From assembly GCF_004920405.1 (NCBI RefSeq), contig NZ_RFLV01000006.1:62001-126000 (forward strand): a stretch of DNA of 64,000 nucleotides. Reading direction: 5' to 3'. This document shows positions 17,832 through 26,149 of the stretch, in pieces (position 1 is the first letter of the stretch; each line of letters begins with the position of its first letter). Under the pieces are notes generated by a model. It was not told the DNA's origin. It made no database searches and saw only the letters and a program-made list of their open reading frames with translations. A program made the translations under genes and the position numbers. The stretch comes from Pseudomonas leptonychotis. GTDB lineage: Bacteria; Pseudomonadota; Gammaproteobacteria; Pseudomonadales; Pseudomonadaceae.

Positions 17832-18371
17832 TCAAACGATGGCCGACTTGGCGGCACGCAAGACGCGGTCAGACAATTCACCAGGACCCAGCGCCCGCGC
17901 CAGCGCCAGCCCCCCAACCATCAACGCGATATCAGCCAGGGCCTTGTCGGCCTCTTCCGGGCTGGCCGACATTTGCGCACTCATCAACTCGATATGCTCG
18001 GCCAACACCGCACGGAAGGCTTCCGGCAGGCGCGTGAGCTCGCCCAATGAACTGGGCAACGGGCAGCCTTGGTCCCTGGCATCACGGTGTTTGCGTGACA
18101 GGTAGAACGCCGCCAACAGCACACGGCGCTCTTCAGCCGGCAACTGGCTGTCCATCTGCTCGATCAACTCACGACGCTGACCGAGCATCTGCTGGAACAC
18201 TTCCAGCATCAGCGCGTCCTTGCTGTCGAAGTGCGCATAGAAGCCGCCCACCGTCAGCCCAGCAGCGCCCATCACTTCACCGACACTGGGCTCCGCCGGC
18301 CCGCGCTGCAGCAAGGCGGCACTGGCAGCGGCGAGAATCCGTTCACGGGTCTGAGCCTTCTTATCGTTCAT
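17832..18371 (-). CDS. TetR-family transcriptional repressor
   Basis: The 179-residue protein has an N-terminal TetR helix-turn-helix (residues 8-55; VGEVMGAAGLTVGGFYAHFDSKDAL). The all-alpha ligand domain includes GCPLPSSLGEL, as in TetR_C subgroups related to AcrR/NemR-like repressors. It precedes the alpha/beta-hydrolase gene by 11 bp, so it probably represses that operon. A perfect palindrome covers its own -10 region. The inducer is unknown. Confidence 0.88.
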   Translation of the reverse strand: MNDKKAQTRERILAAASAALLQRGPAEPSVGEVMGAAGLTVGGFYAHFDSKDALMLEVFQQMLGQRRELIEQMDSQLPAEERRVLLAAFYLSRKHRDARDQGCPLPSSLGELTRLPEAFRAVLAEHIELMSAQMSASPEEADKALADIALMVGGLALARALGPGELSDRVLRAAKSAIV

Positions 18372-18385
18372 CGTTACTCTCCGAA

Positions 18386-18415
18386 TATTACGATTGAAAT
18401 ATTATACTCGTAATA
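18386..18415. promoter_or_regulatory. Candidate TetR operator over the promoter
   Basis: TATTACGA (18386-18393) and TCGTAATA (18408-18415) are perfect 8-bp inverted arms around 14 bp. On the minus strand a TATAAT sequence lies in the spacer, 15 bp before the TetR start codon region. This suggests autorepression by steric block; the site itself is inferred. Confidence 0.55.
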
Positions 18416-18480
18416 AATTTGCGCAAGCGCTAACCACGACCTTTGGTCGGTGCACTCGGAGAAAGAAATTTTCAGGCTGA

Positions 18481-18517
18481 AAAAACAAAAGGGCCATTCA
18501 ATAAAGAATGACCCTTC
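18481..18517 (-). terminator. Rho-independent terminator after the tRNA block
   Basis: On the minus strand AAGGGTCATTC and GAATGGCCCTT form an 11-position stem around TTTATT, followed by TTGTTTTTT. It lies just after the last tRNA-Glu and ends the tRNA transcript. Confidence 0.85.
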
Positions 18518-18541
18518 AAAATCCCGCAGAGCGGGCAAAAA

Positions 18542-18617
18542 TGGCGTCCCCTAGGGGACTCGAACCCCTGTTACCGCCGTGAAAGGGCGGTGTCCTAGGC
18601 CACTAGACGAAGGGGAC
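18542..18617 (-). tRNA. tRNA-Glu (TTC)
   Basis: A 76-base cloverleaf on the minus strand with encoded CCA end: acceptor GTCCCCT/AGGGGAC, TTC anticodon in the loop of CCGCCCTTTCACGGCGG, and T-loop GGTTCGAGTCC. It is identical to the copy at 18809-18884. Confidence 0.95.
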
Positions 18618-18681
18618 GAAACCTTCGAAGAACAAGGCCAGCTTTACGCTGGCCCCGTGGCAGTTGTTACTACTGCAAAAT

Positions 18682-18757
<76 letters not shown>

Positions 18758-18808
18758 AGATTTATCGCCTCTCGGCTCACAGCCCAAACCAGCACTGCTT
18801 TTTGAAAC

Positions 18809-18884
18809 TGGCGTCCCCTAGGGGACTCGAACCCCTGTTACCGCCGTGAAAGGGCGGTGTCCTAGGCCACTAGACGAAGGGGAC
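18809..18884 (-). tRNA. tRNA-Glu (TTC), second copy
   Basis: Same 76-base sequence as the tRNA-Glu at 18542-18617, anticodon TTC and encoded CCA. It lies between the two tRNA-Ala genes as part of a duplicated Ala-Glu unit. Confidence 0.95.
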
Positions 18885-18947
18885 GTAACCCTTCTACAAC
18901 GCAACCAGCCCGAGAGCTAGTTGTGGCAAGCCTTTCGGCTTTGAAGA

Positions 18948-19023
<76 letters not shown>

Positions 19024-19168
19024 ATCACAAGGACGGGGCGCATATTAAGAGCGCACCCCACACCTGTCAACAACATTTTATCTATACACGCATTCTTTAT
19101 GCTGACAGAACAACCACTTACCCAACCCCAGCGCGCCGCAGCGACGGCAGGGCGAAGCCTCCAGCGTC

Positions 19169-20650
19169 TCAGGCAATGGCTGCGAGCAGCTTTTCCCATT
19201 CCTTATTTTCTTTCTTCGATACGCCGCCTAGCAGCTCGATAGCCTGGCGCAAGCGGAAGCGAGTGAGGTCCGGGCCGAGGATTTCCATGGCATCCAGCAC
19301 CGACACCGAACTGGCCTGCCCGGTAATAGCCGCAAACATCAGCGGCATGGCGTCACGCAACTTAAGCTCAAGGTGCTCGACCACCGCCTGTATGCAACCG
19401 GTGATTTGCTCTTTTTCCCACTGACGCAGCGCTTCAAGCTTCCACAGAATCAGCTGCATGACCTGGCGCACCTGGTCTGCCGAGAGCTTCTTGTGCTCAA
19501 ACAGCGCAGCGGCCGGAGCCACGCCGCCGGCGAAGAAGAAGCTGGCCAGCGGCGCTATCTGACTGAAGGTCTCGACCCGGCCCTGCACGTGCGGAGCAAT
19601 CTGCATCAAGTAGTCATTATTGAACGCCCACTTTTGCGCACCCGCCGCAAACTCTTCAACGCTCAGCTCACGCATCCACTGACCGTTGAGCCAGGACAAC
19701 TTCTCCAGATCGAAAATCGGCCCGCCCAACGACACCCGATTGATGTCGAAATGCTCGACCATCTCGTCGAGGCTGAACTTTTCGCGCTCATCCGGCATCG
19801 ACCAGCCCATGCGCCCGAGGTAGTTGAGCATCGCTTGCGGCAGATAACCCATGCGCTCGTAGAAGGTGATGGAGGTGGGGTTCTTGCGCTTGGACAGCTT
19901 GCTCTTGTCAGGGTTACGCAGCAGCGGCATGTAGCACAGCTGCGGTTTGTCCCAGCCGAAGTACTCGTAGAGCAGAATCAATTTAGGTGCCGACGGCAGC
20001 CATTCTTCGCCACGCAGCACGTGGGTGATGCCCATCAGGTGGTCGTCGACCACGTTGGCCAGGAAGTAGGTCGGCAGGCCATCGGTCTTCATCAGCACCT
20101 GCATGTCCATGCGATCCCACGGGATCTCGACTTCGCCACGCAGCATGTCTGGCACCACGCACACGCCTTCGGTTGGCACCTTCATACGCACCACATTCGG
20201 CTCGCCGGCGGCCAGGCGCTGTTGCACCTCTTCAACGGAGAGATGCATGCAATGGCCGTCATAACGCGGCGTCTGCTTGGCTTCCATTTGCTCGGCACGC
20301 AGCTTGTCTAGGCGCTCGGCACTGCAGAAGCAGTGGAAGGCATGCCCCTTCTCCACCAACTCGGCGCTGTACTTTTGGTAGATATGGCCGCGTTCGCTTT
20401 GCCGATACGGGCCGTGCGGGCCGCCAACATCCGGACCTTCGCTCCACTCAATACCTAACCAACGCAGGGCATCGTAGATCTGCTGTTCCGACTCGCGAGT
20501 CGAACGCACTTGGTCGGTGTCTTCGATACGCAGAATAAATTCGCCACCGTGCTGACGCGCAAAGCACAGATTGAACAGGGCGATATAGGCGGTGCCTACG
20601 TGCGGATCGCCAGTGGGCGACGGTGCGATACGGGTGCGAACGGTGGTCAT
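19169..20650 (-). CDS. gltX: Glutamyl-tRNA synthetase
   Basis: The 493-residue class I synthetase charges tRNA-Glu. The N-terminus [24 protein letters not shown] carries the HIGH-type motif (HVGT; residues quoted are in the first 25), and [10 protein letters not shown] is the KMSKS motif. The zinc-region cysteines of the E. coli type appear as [10 protein letters not shown] with a later HCMHL. The start MTTVRTR with GAGAG upstream was preferred to an ATG four codons earlier. Two tRNA-Glu and two tRNA-Ala genes follow on the same strand. Confidence 0.95.
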   Translation of the reverse strand: MTTVRTRIAPSPTGDPHVGTAYIALFNLCFARQHGGEFILRIEDTDQVRSTRESEQQIYDALRWLGIEWSEGPDVGGPHGPYRQSERGHIYQKYSAELVEKGHAFHCFCSAERLDKLRAEQMEAKQTPRYDGHCMHLSVEEVQQRLAAGEPNVVRMKVPTEGVCVVPDMLRGEVEIPWDRMDMQVLMKTDGLPTYFLANVVDDHLMGITHVLRGEEWLPSAPKLILLYEYFGWDKPQLCYMPLLRNPDKSKLSKRKNPTSITFYERMGYLPQAMLNYLGRMGWSMPDEREKFSLDEMVEHFDINRVSLGGPIFDLEKLSWLNGQWMRELSVEEFAAGAQKWAFNNDYLMQIAPHVQGRVETFSQIAPLASFFFAGGVAPAAALFEHKKLSADQVRQVMQLILWKLEALRQWEKEQITGCIQAVVEHLELKLRDAMPLMFAAITGQASSVSVLDAMEILGPDLTRFRLRQAIELLGGVSKKENKEWEKLLAAIA

Positions 20651-20893
20651 GGCAGCTCTCAAAGAATGTGCAACGGGCTATCGTTTCAAGGCCGCGATAT
20701 TAACAGGCTGGCCGCTGCTGGCTCTAGCCAGCACTGCTATTTCAGATACGCCGCCCCGCAATAGAACAATACTGGCTCCTGTAGCGCGCAGCAGGCTGGA
20801 CAACACCGCCAGCGCGCTTAGACTGGCGCCCTCTACTGCGGCCCCTGCAGCTTTTTAACTGCCCGCCCTGCCGACTCGTCAAATCAGACCATC

Positions 20894-21790
20894 ATGCTCA
20901 CCCCATCACGCGCCCGCAGCCTGCTGCTGATCATCGCCTTTGCCACTATCTATATCGGCTGGGGCACCACCTACCTGGCCAACCACTTTCTTCTGCTGGA
21001 ATTGCCGCCGTTTGTCATCGGCAGCCTGCGCTTTTTAATTGCAGGTTTGCTCGCCCTGACATGGGTCGTGCTCAGCGGCCAGTTACGCATACAGCGCAGC
21101 GACTGGGGCGGCATTTTGATCGGCAGTCTGGCGCTGATTGCCGTCGGCCAAGGCGCCTTGATCTATGCCAATCAATTTTTGCCAACCGGTATGCTCGCGA
21201 TGCTCTACACCACGCTGCCATTGTGGAGCGTGGCCTTGGAATGGCTGCTCGGTGAGCGACCACCGCTGTGGGTGATAGGCGGTCTGGCGTTGGCCAGCAG
21301 TGGAATTATGCTGTTGATGAATAACGGCCTAGGCCATAGCGCTTCAGCCGAGCAATGGTTCGCCGGCCTGCTGGTGGTGGTCGCCACACTGTTATGGGCC
21401 TGCGGCGCTTGGCTGTTACGCCAACGCCCGCCATTTCGCTCAAGCTGGCTGGGCCTGAGCTTGCAAATGCTGATCGGGGCGTTGCTTCTGGCACTGTTCG
21501 GCTTGTGGCACGGTGACTGGCAGGCAGTCGAATTGCGCCGCATAAGTAGCAACGCTTGGCTCTGGCTGGCCTATCTGGTGCTGCCGGTGAGCCTCGGCGT
21601 GTATCCGGCCTATTTCTGACTGCTGCGTGAGGTGCGCCCGAGCCTGGTATCGACTTTTGCTTTTGTAAATCCGATAGTCGCCCTACTGCTGGGCTATCTG
21701 CGGCTGGGCGAACAGCTTAGCTTGCTCGCCATGCTCGCCTGCGGCATCACACTGGGTGGGGTGGTGCTGATTATCTTCGGCCGCCACTAG
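20894..21790 (+). pseudogene. EamA-family transporter gene interrupted by in-frame TGA
   Basis: The frame codes for an EamA transporter of 298 codons, but codon 242 is TGA (21617-21619), right after LGVYPAYF. The same frame continues without a shift as LLREVRPSLVSTFAFVNPIV and ends with the family-typical tail GGVVLIIFGRH before TAG at 21788-21790. Homologues usually have an aromatic residue (often Trp, TGG) at this place, so one G-to-A change explains it. The last two helices would be lost. It could be a real pseudogene, a sequencing error or a read-through site; the first two are most likely. Confidence 0.8.
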
Positions 21791-21812
21791 TTAACTGATT
21801 TATGGGACGGGC

Positions 21813-21860
21813 TTTAGCCACGAACAGGCAGTTACCTTGTCGCGGCTAAAGCCCCTCCCA
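21813..21860. repeat. REP-like palindrome between convergent genes
   Basis: Arms tgggacgggctttagccacga (21813 on; first 20 bases match) and tcgcggctaaagcccctccca (21840-21860) form a long imperfect hairpin. The core gggctttagcc with grey-zone bases is the well-known Pseudomonas repetitive extragenic palindrome. It sits between the 3' ends of the broken EamA gene and uvrB and may stop transcripts or protect mRNA ends. Confidence 0.7.
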
Positions 21861-21870
21861 CAGCCCCCAC

Positions 21871-23886
21871 TTAAACCTGCAACAAACGTTCGCGTAATTT
21901 GTGGATCTCATCGCGCAGCTGCGCCGCCGCCTCGAATTCCAGATCGCGGGCCAATTGGTACATCTTCTCTTCCAGCTGACGAATACGCTTGGTGATCTCG
22001 CTCGGCGAGCGCAGTTCGTTCTCGTAGCGCGCACTTTCTTCTGCCGCCTGGGCCATGCCTTTGCGCTTCTTGCTGCGCGAACCGGGCACAACAGCGCCCT
22101 CGAGGATGTCCTGAACATCCTTGAATACGCCCTTGGGGGTAATACCATGGGTTTCGTTATAAGCGATCTGCGTGTTACGCCGGCGCTCGGTTTCGCCGAT
22201 GGCGCGCTCCATCGAACCGGTCATGCGGTCGGCATACAGAATCGCCCGACCATTGAGGTTACGCGCGGCGCGACCGATGGTTTGGATAAGCGAACGCTCG
22301 GAGCGCAAAAAACCTTCCTTGTCGGCATCAAGAATCGCCACCAGCGACACTTCCGGCATATCCAAGCCTTCGCGCAGCAGGTTGATCCCCACCAGCACAT
22401 CGAACGCGCCGATACGCAGATCGCGGATAATTTCCACCCGCTCCACCGTATCAATGTCCGAGTGCAGGTAGCGCACTCTGACCCCGTGATCAGCCAAGTA
22501 ATCGGTCAAGTCCTCAGCCATGCGCTTGGTCAGGGTGGTGACCAGCACACGCTCCTCAATGGCGACGCGCTTGTGGATTTCCGAGAGCAGGTCGTCGACC
22601 TGGGTCAACGCTGGACGCACTTCAATTTGCGGGTCGACCAGTCCGGTCGGACGCACCAGCTGCTCAATAACCCGCCCGGCATGCTCAGCTTCGTAATTAC
22701 CCGGCGTAGCAGAAACGAAGATGGTTTGCGGGCTCGCCGCTTCCCACTCTTCGAACTTCATCGGCCGGTTGTCCAGCGCCGAGGGCAGACGAAAGCCGTA
22801 CTCGACCAGGGTCTCCTTGCGCGAGCGGTCGCCCTTGTACATGGCCCCGACCTGCGGCACCGAGACGTGGGACTCGTCGATAATCAACAGCGCCTGATCC
22901 GGCAGGTAGTCGTAAAGCGTCGGCGGGGGCTGGCCGGAGTCGCGCCCGGAGAGGTAGCGCGAATAGTTTTCAATACCGTTGCAGTAGCCCAGCTCGACGA
23001 TCATTTCCAGATCAAAACGGGTGCGCTGCTCCAGGCGCTGGGCCTCGACCAGCTTGCCCGAGCCGCGCAAATATTCCAGGCGCTCGACCAGTTCGACCTT
23101 GATCTTCTCCACGGCCTCCAACAGCACTTCACGCGGGGTGACGTAGTGACTCTTGGGGTAGAAGGTAAAGCGCGGCATCTTGCGGATCACTTCACCGGTC
23201 AGTGGATCAAAGGCCGAGAGGCTTTCCACTTCATCGTCGAACAGCTCGATGCGCACGGCTTCCAGGTCCGATTCTGCCGGGTAAATGTCGATCACATCGC
23301 CGCGCACGCGAAAGGTCGAGCGGGCGAAATCCATGTCGTTACGGGTGTATTGCAAGTCAGCCAGACGGCGCAGCAGCTCGCGCTGATCCATCTTGTCGCC
23401 ACGGTCGACGTGCAACACCATTTTCAGGTACGACTCAGGACTACCCAGGCCATAGATGCACGACACGGTGGTGACGATGATTGCGTCCGACCGTTCCAAC
23501 AACGCCTTGGTCGCCGACAAACGCATCTGCTCGATATGGTCGTTGATCGAGGCGTCTTTCTCGATAAAAGTATCCGAGGACGGCACATAGGCTTCCGGCT
23601 GGTAGTAGTCGTAATAAGAAACGAAATACTCCACCGCATTGTTCGGGAAGAAGCTCTTGAACTCGCCATACAGCTGCGCGGCCAGGGTCTTGTTCGGGGC
23701 CAGTACCAAGGTCGGACGCTGAATCTGCGCAATTACATTGGCGATCGAAAAGGTCTTGCCCGAACCCGTTACGCCGAGCAATGTCTGGTGCGACAAGCCC
23801 GCCTCCAGGCCCTCGACCATCTGCCGAATCGCCTCTGGCTGATCGCCGGCCGGCTCGAAACGGGTGACCAATTGAAACTCGGACAT
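21871..23886 (-). CDS. uvrB: Excinuclease ABC subunit B
   Basis: The 671-residue protein is the damage-verifying helicase-like subunit of nucleotide excision repair. It has Walker [10 protein letters not shown], the beta-hairpin region [20 protein letters not shown], the DESH box in LIIDESHVS, helicase motifs (QTIGRAARN) and a C-terminal UVR domain (about 630-665) that binds UvrC. Length matches P. aeruginosa UvrB. The ATG at 23886 ([15 protein letters not shown]) was chosen over one five codons earlier. It is divergent from the aminotransferase gene; no LexA box was seen upstream. Confidence 0.96.
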   Translation of the reverse strand: MSEFQLVTRFEPAGDQPEAIRQMVEGLEAGLSHQTLLGVTGSGKTFSIANVIAQIQRPTLVLAPNKTLAAQLYGEFKSFFPNNAVEYFVSYYDYYQPEAYVPSSDTFIEKDASINDHIEQMRLSATKALLERSDAIIVTTVSCIYGLGSPESYLKMVLHVDRGDKMDQRELLRRLADLQYTRNDMDFARSTFRVRGDVIDIYPAESDLEAVRIELFDDEVESLSAFDPLTGEVIRKMPRFTFYPKSHYVTPREVLLEAVEKIKVELVERLEYLRGSGKLVEAQRLEQRTRFDLEMIVELGYCNGIENYSRYLSGRDSGQPPPTLYDYLPDQALLIIDESHVSVPQVGAMYKGDRSRKETLVEYGFRLPSALDNRPMKFEEWEAASPQTIFVSATPGNYEAEHAGRVIEQLVRPTGLVDPQIEVRPALTQVDDLLSEIHKRVAIEERVLVTTLTKRMAEDLTDYLADHGVRVRYLHSDIDTVERVEIIRDLRIGAFDVLVGINLLREGLDMPEVSLVAILDADKEGFLRSERSLIQTIGRAARNLNGRAILYADRMTGSMERAIGETERRRNTQIAYNETHGITPKGVFKDVQDILEGAVVPGSRSKKRKGMAQAAEESARYENELRSPSEITKRIRQLEEKMYQLARDLEFEAAAQLRDEIHKLRERLLQV

Positions 23887-24062
23887 GAAGGACCTCGGCA
23901 AGCGGATGTGACGCGGCCTAAAAGCCTACGTCAAAACCGGTGAAAAGCGTGTGCCTGCTGTCGCAGCACAGGTTATGCGTCGGTATACTACCGCCGCACT
24001 TACGCAACCCCTAGTAGGGTGTTGCTTGATACTCACCTCTCCTCTTCAGAGCTGCCGCATCC

Positions 24063-25259
24063 ATGAGCCTGTTCTCTGCCGTCGAAATGGCACCGCGCGA
24101 TCCCATCCTGGGCCTCAATGAAGCATTCAACGCCGATACCCGCACGACCAAGGTCAACCTGGGTGTCGGTGTGTACTACAACGAGGACGGCCGCATTCCA
24201 TTGCTGCGCGCCGTAGCCGAAGCCGAGAAAGCCCGCATTGAAGCCCACGCACCGCGCGGCTACCTGCCGATTGAAGGCATTGCTGCCTATGACAACGCCG
24301 TGCAGAAACTGCTGCTGGGGGCCGACTCCGAACTGATCGCCTCAGGCCGGGTGATCACCACTCAGGCCGTGGGCGGTACGGGCGCTCTGAAGACAGGTGC
24401 AGACTTCCTTAAGCGTCTGCTGCCCAACACCGTGGTGGCGATCAGTGATCCGAGCTGGGAAAACCACCGCGCGCTGTTTGAGTCCGCCGGCTTCACCGTG
24501 CACAACTACCGCTACTACGACGCCGCCAGCCATGGCATCAACCGCGCCGGCATGCTCGAAGACCTGAAAAACCTGCCCGCTCGCTCGGTTGTTGTGCTGC
24601 ACGCTTGCTGCCATAACCCCACGGGCGTCGACCTGTCATTGGATGACTGGAAAGCCGTGCTGGAGGTATTGCGCGAGCGTGAGCACGTGCCGTTCCTTGA
24701 TATCGCTTATCAAGGTTTTGGCGACGGCATCGAACAGGACGCCTTTGCTGTGCGCTTGTTTGCCGCCTCCGGCATTCCGTTCTTCGTCTCCAGCTCGTTC
24801 TCCAAATCCTTCTCGCTGTATGGCGAGCGCGTCGGTGCACTCTCCATCATTACCGGCAGTCAGGAAGAAGCCAGCCGCGTGCTGTCGCAAGCCAAACGCG
24901 TAATCCGCACCAACTACTCCAACCCACCGACCCACGGTGCCACTGTGGTCGCCAGCGTGCTTAATAGCCCGGAGCTACGTGCCCTTTGGGAAGATGAGCT
25001 GGCCGGTATGCGCGAACGTATTCGCGGCATGCGCATGGCCATGGTCGAGCAGCTGGCGGCACTGAATTGCAAACGCGATTTCGCCTTCGTCGCCCAGCAG
25101 CGCGGTATGTTCTCTTATTCGGGCCTCACCGCCGAGCAAGTCGAGCGACTGAAAACCGAGTTTGGCATCTACGCTGTCAGCACGGGTCGCATCTGCGTCG
25201 CCGCGCTTAACCAGCGCAACCTGCCCGCCGTTACACAGGCGATTGCGGCGGTTCTCTGA
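24063..25259 (+). CDS. Aromatic/aspartate aminotransferase (class I, TyrB/AspC type)
   Basis: The 398-residue PLP enzyme transfers the amino group between aspartate or aromatic amino acids and 2-oxoglutarate. Typical blocks are KVNLGVGVYYNEDGRIPLL at the N-terminus, HACCHNPTGVDL, the PLP lysine in SSSFSKSFSLYGERVGAL, and RTNYSNPP with FSYSGL for substrate-arginine regions. It is close to E. coli AspC and TyrB, which cannot be told apart safely here. A strong terminator follows. Confidence 0.92.
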   Translation: MSLFSAVEMAPRDPILGLNEAFNADTRTTKVNLGVGVYYNEDGRIPLLRAVAEAEKARIEAHAPRGYLPIEGIAAYDNAVQKLLLGADSELIASGRVITTQAVGGTGALKTGADFLKRLLPNTVVAISDPSWENHRALFESAGFTVHNYRYYDAASHGINRAGMLEDLKNLPARSVVVLHACCHNPTGVDLSLDDWKAVLEVLREREHVPFLDIAYQGFGDGIEQDAFAVRLFAASGIPFFVSSSFSKSFSLYGERVGALSIITGSQEEASRVLSQAKRVIRTNYSNPPTHGATVVASVLNSPELRALWEDELAGMRERIRGMRMAMVEQLAALNCKRDFAFVAQQRGMFSYSGLTAEQVERLKTEFGIYAVSTGRICVAALNQRNLPAVTQAIAAVL

Positions 25260-25264
25260 AGCAT

Positions 25265-25297
25265 AAGGGGAAGTCATCAAAGTATTGACTTCCCCTT
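25265..25297 (+). terminator. Rho-independent terminator of the aminotransferase gene
   Basis: AAGGGGAAGTCA (25265-25276) and TGACTTCCCCTT (25286-25297) form a perfect 12-bp stem around a 9-base loop, followed by TTCTAAT. It starts 5 bp after the stop codon. Confidence 0.85.
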
Positions 25298-25312
25298 TCT
25301 AATCAGTAGGAT
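25285..25312 (+). promoter_or_regulatory. Promoter of the tRNA-Asn/tRNA-Pro transcript, overlapping the terminator
   Basis: TTGACT (25285-25290, one mismatch to consensus) is followed after 16 bp by TAGGAT (25307-25312), placing the start about 6 bases before tRNA-Asn. The -35 box is inside the 3' arm of the preceding terminator stem. Confidence 0.55.
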
Positions 25313-25324
25313 ACGCGCAGTTGT

Positions 25325-25400
25325 TCCGCGATAGCTCAGTCGGTAGAGCAAATGACTGTTAATCATTGGGTCCCAGGTTCGAGTCCTGGTCGCGGAGCCA
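25325..25400 (+). tRNA. tRNA-Asn (GTT)
   Basis: A 76-base cloverleaf with encoded CCA: acceptor TCCGCGA/TCGCGGA, anticodon loop CTGTTAA giving GTT, and T-arm CCAGGTTCGAGTCCTGG. Only 9 bp separate it from tRNA-Pro, so they share a transcript. Confidence 0.95.
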
Positions 25401-25409
25401 GTAGTTCAT

Positions 25410-25486
25410 CGGGGTATAGCGCAGTCCGGTAGCGCGCCTGCTTTGGGAGCAGGATGTCGGGAGTTCGAATCCCCCTACCCCGACCA
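25410..25486 (+). tRNA. tRNA-Pro (TGG)
   Basis: A 77-base cloverleaf with encoded CCA: acceptor CGGGGTA/TACCCCG, anticodon loop TTTGGGA giving TGG, and T-arm GGGAGTTCGAATCCCCC. Confidence 0.95.
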
Positions 25487-25576
25487 TTTTTAGGTTGTTA
25501 GAGCAACAGACTTGCAACCCATTGGCCGTAAGCTTAAATGCCGCACCGCCTAACCTTTCAAGCCTGCTTGAAAGTA

Positions 25577-25602
25577 AAAACCCGCCTAGTGCGGGTTTTT
25601 TA
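25577..25602 (+). terminator. Rho-independent terminator after tRNA-Pro
   Basis: AAAACCCGCC and GGCGGGTTTT-like arms (aaaacccgcctagtgcgggt then tttttt) form a compact hairpin with U-tract about 90 bp after tRNA-Pro. The rest of the gap from 25487 to 25780 shows no gene or other clear signal. Confidence 0.8.
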
Positions 25603-25779
25603 TGGCCTGCCATTCATGGCAACCAGACTTCGGGCCGTCACTACGCGACATTAAAACCCTTCCAAGCAGTTTTTATTAACGGTTTACCTGCGGCCGCCGG
25701 CCGTCCAGCGAATCAATCATCAAAAACTATCAACGCCATTCATATGCAATATTTTACCAATAACACTTGAGCAACTAGC

Positions 25780-25818
25780 CTGCACCTCAATAAAGAATAA
25801 TTCTCACTCGAGGTGCAG
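25780..25818 (+). promoter_or_regulatory. Inverted repeat that covers the ribosome binding site of the DUF2061 gene
   Basis: CTGCACCTC (25780-25788) and GAGGTGCAG (25810-25818) are perfect 9-bp complements with a 21-base AT-rich loop. The second arm holds the Shine-Dalgarno GAGGTG, and the ATG follows at 25820. In the mRNA the stem would hide the ribosome binding site; in DNA it could be an operator. The loop aataaagaataattctcac has a weak resemblance to Fur-type sites. Confidence 0.55.
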
Positions 25819-25819
25819 C

Positions 25820-26044
25820 ATGCTCAAGACTGTGACGTTTACCCTGATGCACTTCTGCATCGCCTTTGCCGTCACCTATGCGCTGACCGGTAGCATCGCA
25901 GCCAGTGGCCTGGTGGCGGCCATCGAACCCTTGTGCAACTCGGTAGGTTTCTACTTCCATGAAAAGGTCTGGCAGCGTATCGAAGGCCGCTCAGCCGCTG
26001 CCGATGCACGCCCCAAACATGCCTGGCTGCACCACCAGGCATAA
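25820..26044 (+). CDS. DUF2061 small membrane protein
   Basis: The 74-residue protein has two hydrophobic spans (about residues 5-22 and 28-44) and the family motif EPLCNSVGFYFHEKVWQRI. Members are short inner-membrane proteins of unknown function, in some bacteria fused to or located near sulfate or sulfur assimilation genes. A strong GAGGTG ribosome binding site is buried in a potential hairpin. The gene precedes the GH17 gene by about 105 bp and may be in its operon. Confidence 0.8.
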   Translation: MLKTVTFTLMHFCIAFAVTYALTGSIAASGLVAAIEPLCNSVGFYFHEKVWQRIEGRSAAADARPKHAWLHHQA

Positions 26045-26149
26045 CGGCTTGAGGCAACGGTAATCCCCTGAACACGTCATAAAAACAGCCAGCAGAGGCC
26101 TGGAGCAATCCGCTACTATGCGCGGCTCAGCCACCATGCGCGCCCGATC

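Noticed and set aside
21617..21619. TGA in the EamA gene as a selenocysteine codon
   Set aside because: No transporter of this family is known to use selenocysteine, and no SECIS-like hairpin was apparent just after it.
21901..23943. 680-codon open frame on the plus strand over uvrB
   Set aside because: It is the antisense shadow of uvrB in GC-rich DNA; it has no ribosome binding site and no family similarity, while the uvrB frame is certain.
23960..23985. CTGTCGCAGCACAG in the uvrB/aminotransferase gap as a LexA (SOS) box
   Set aside because: The spacing between CTGT and ACAG is 6 bases, while LexA sites need 8.
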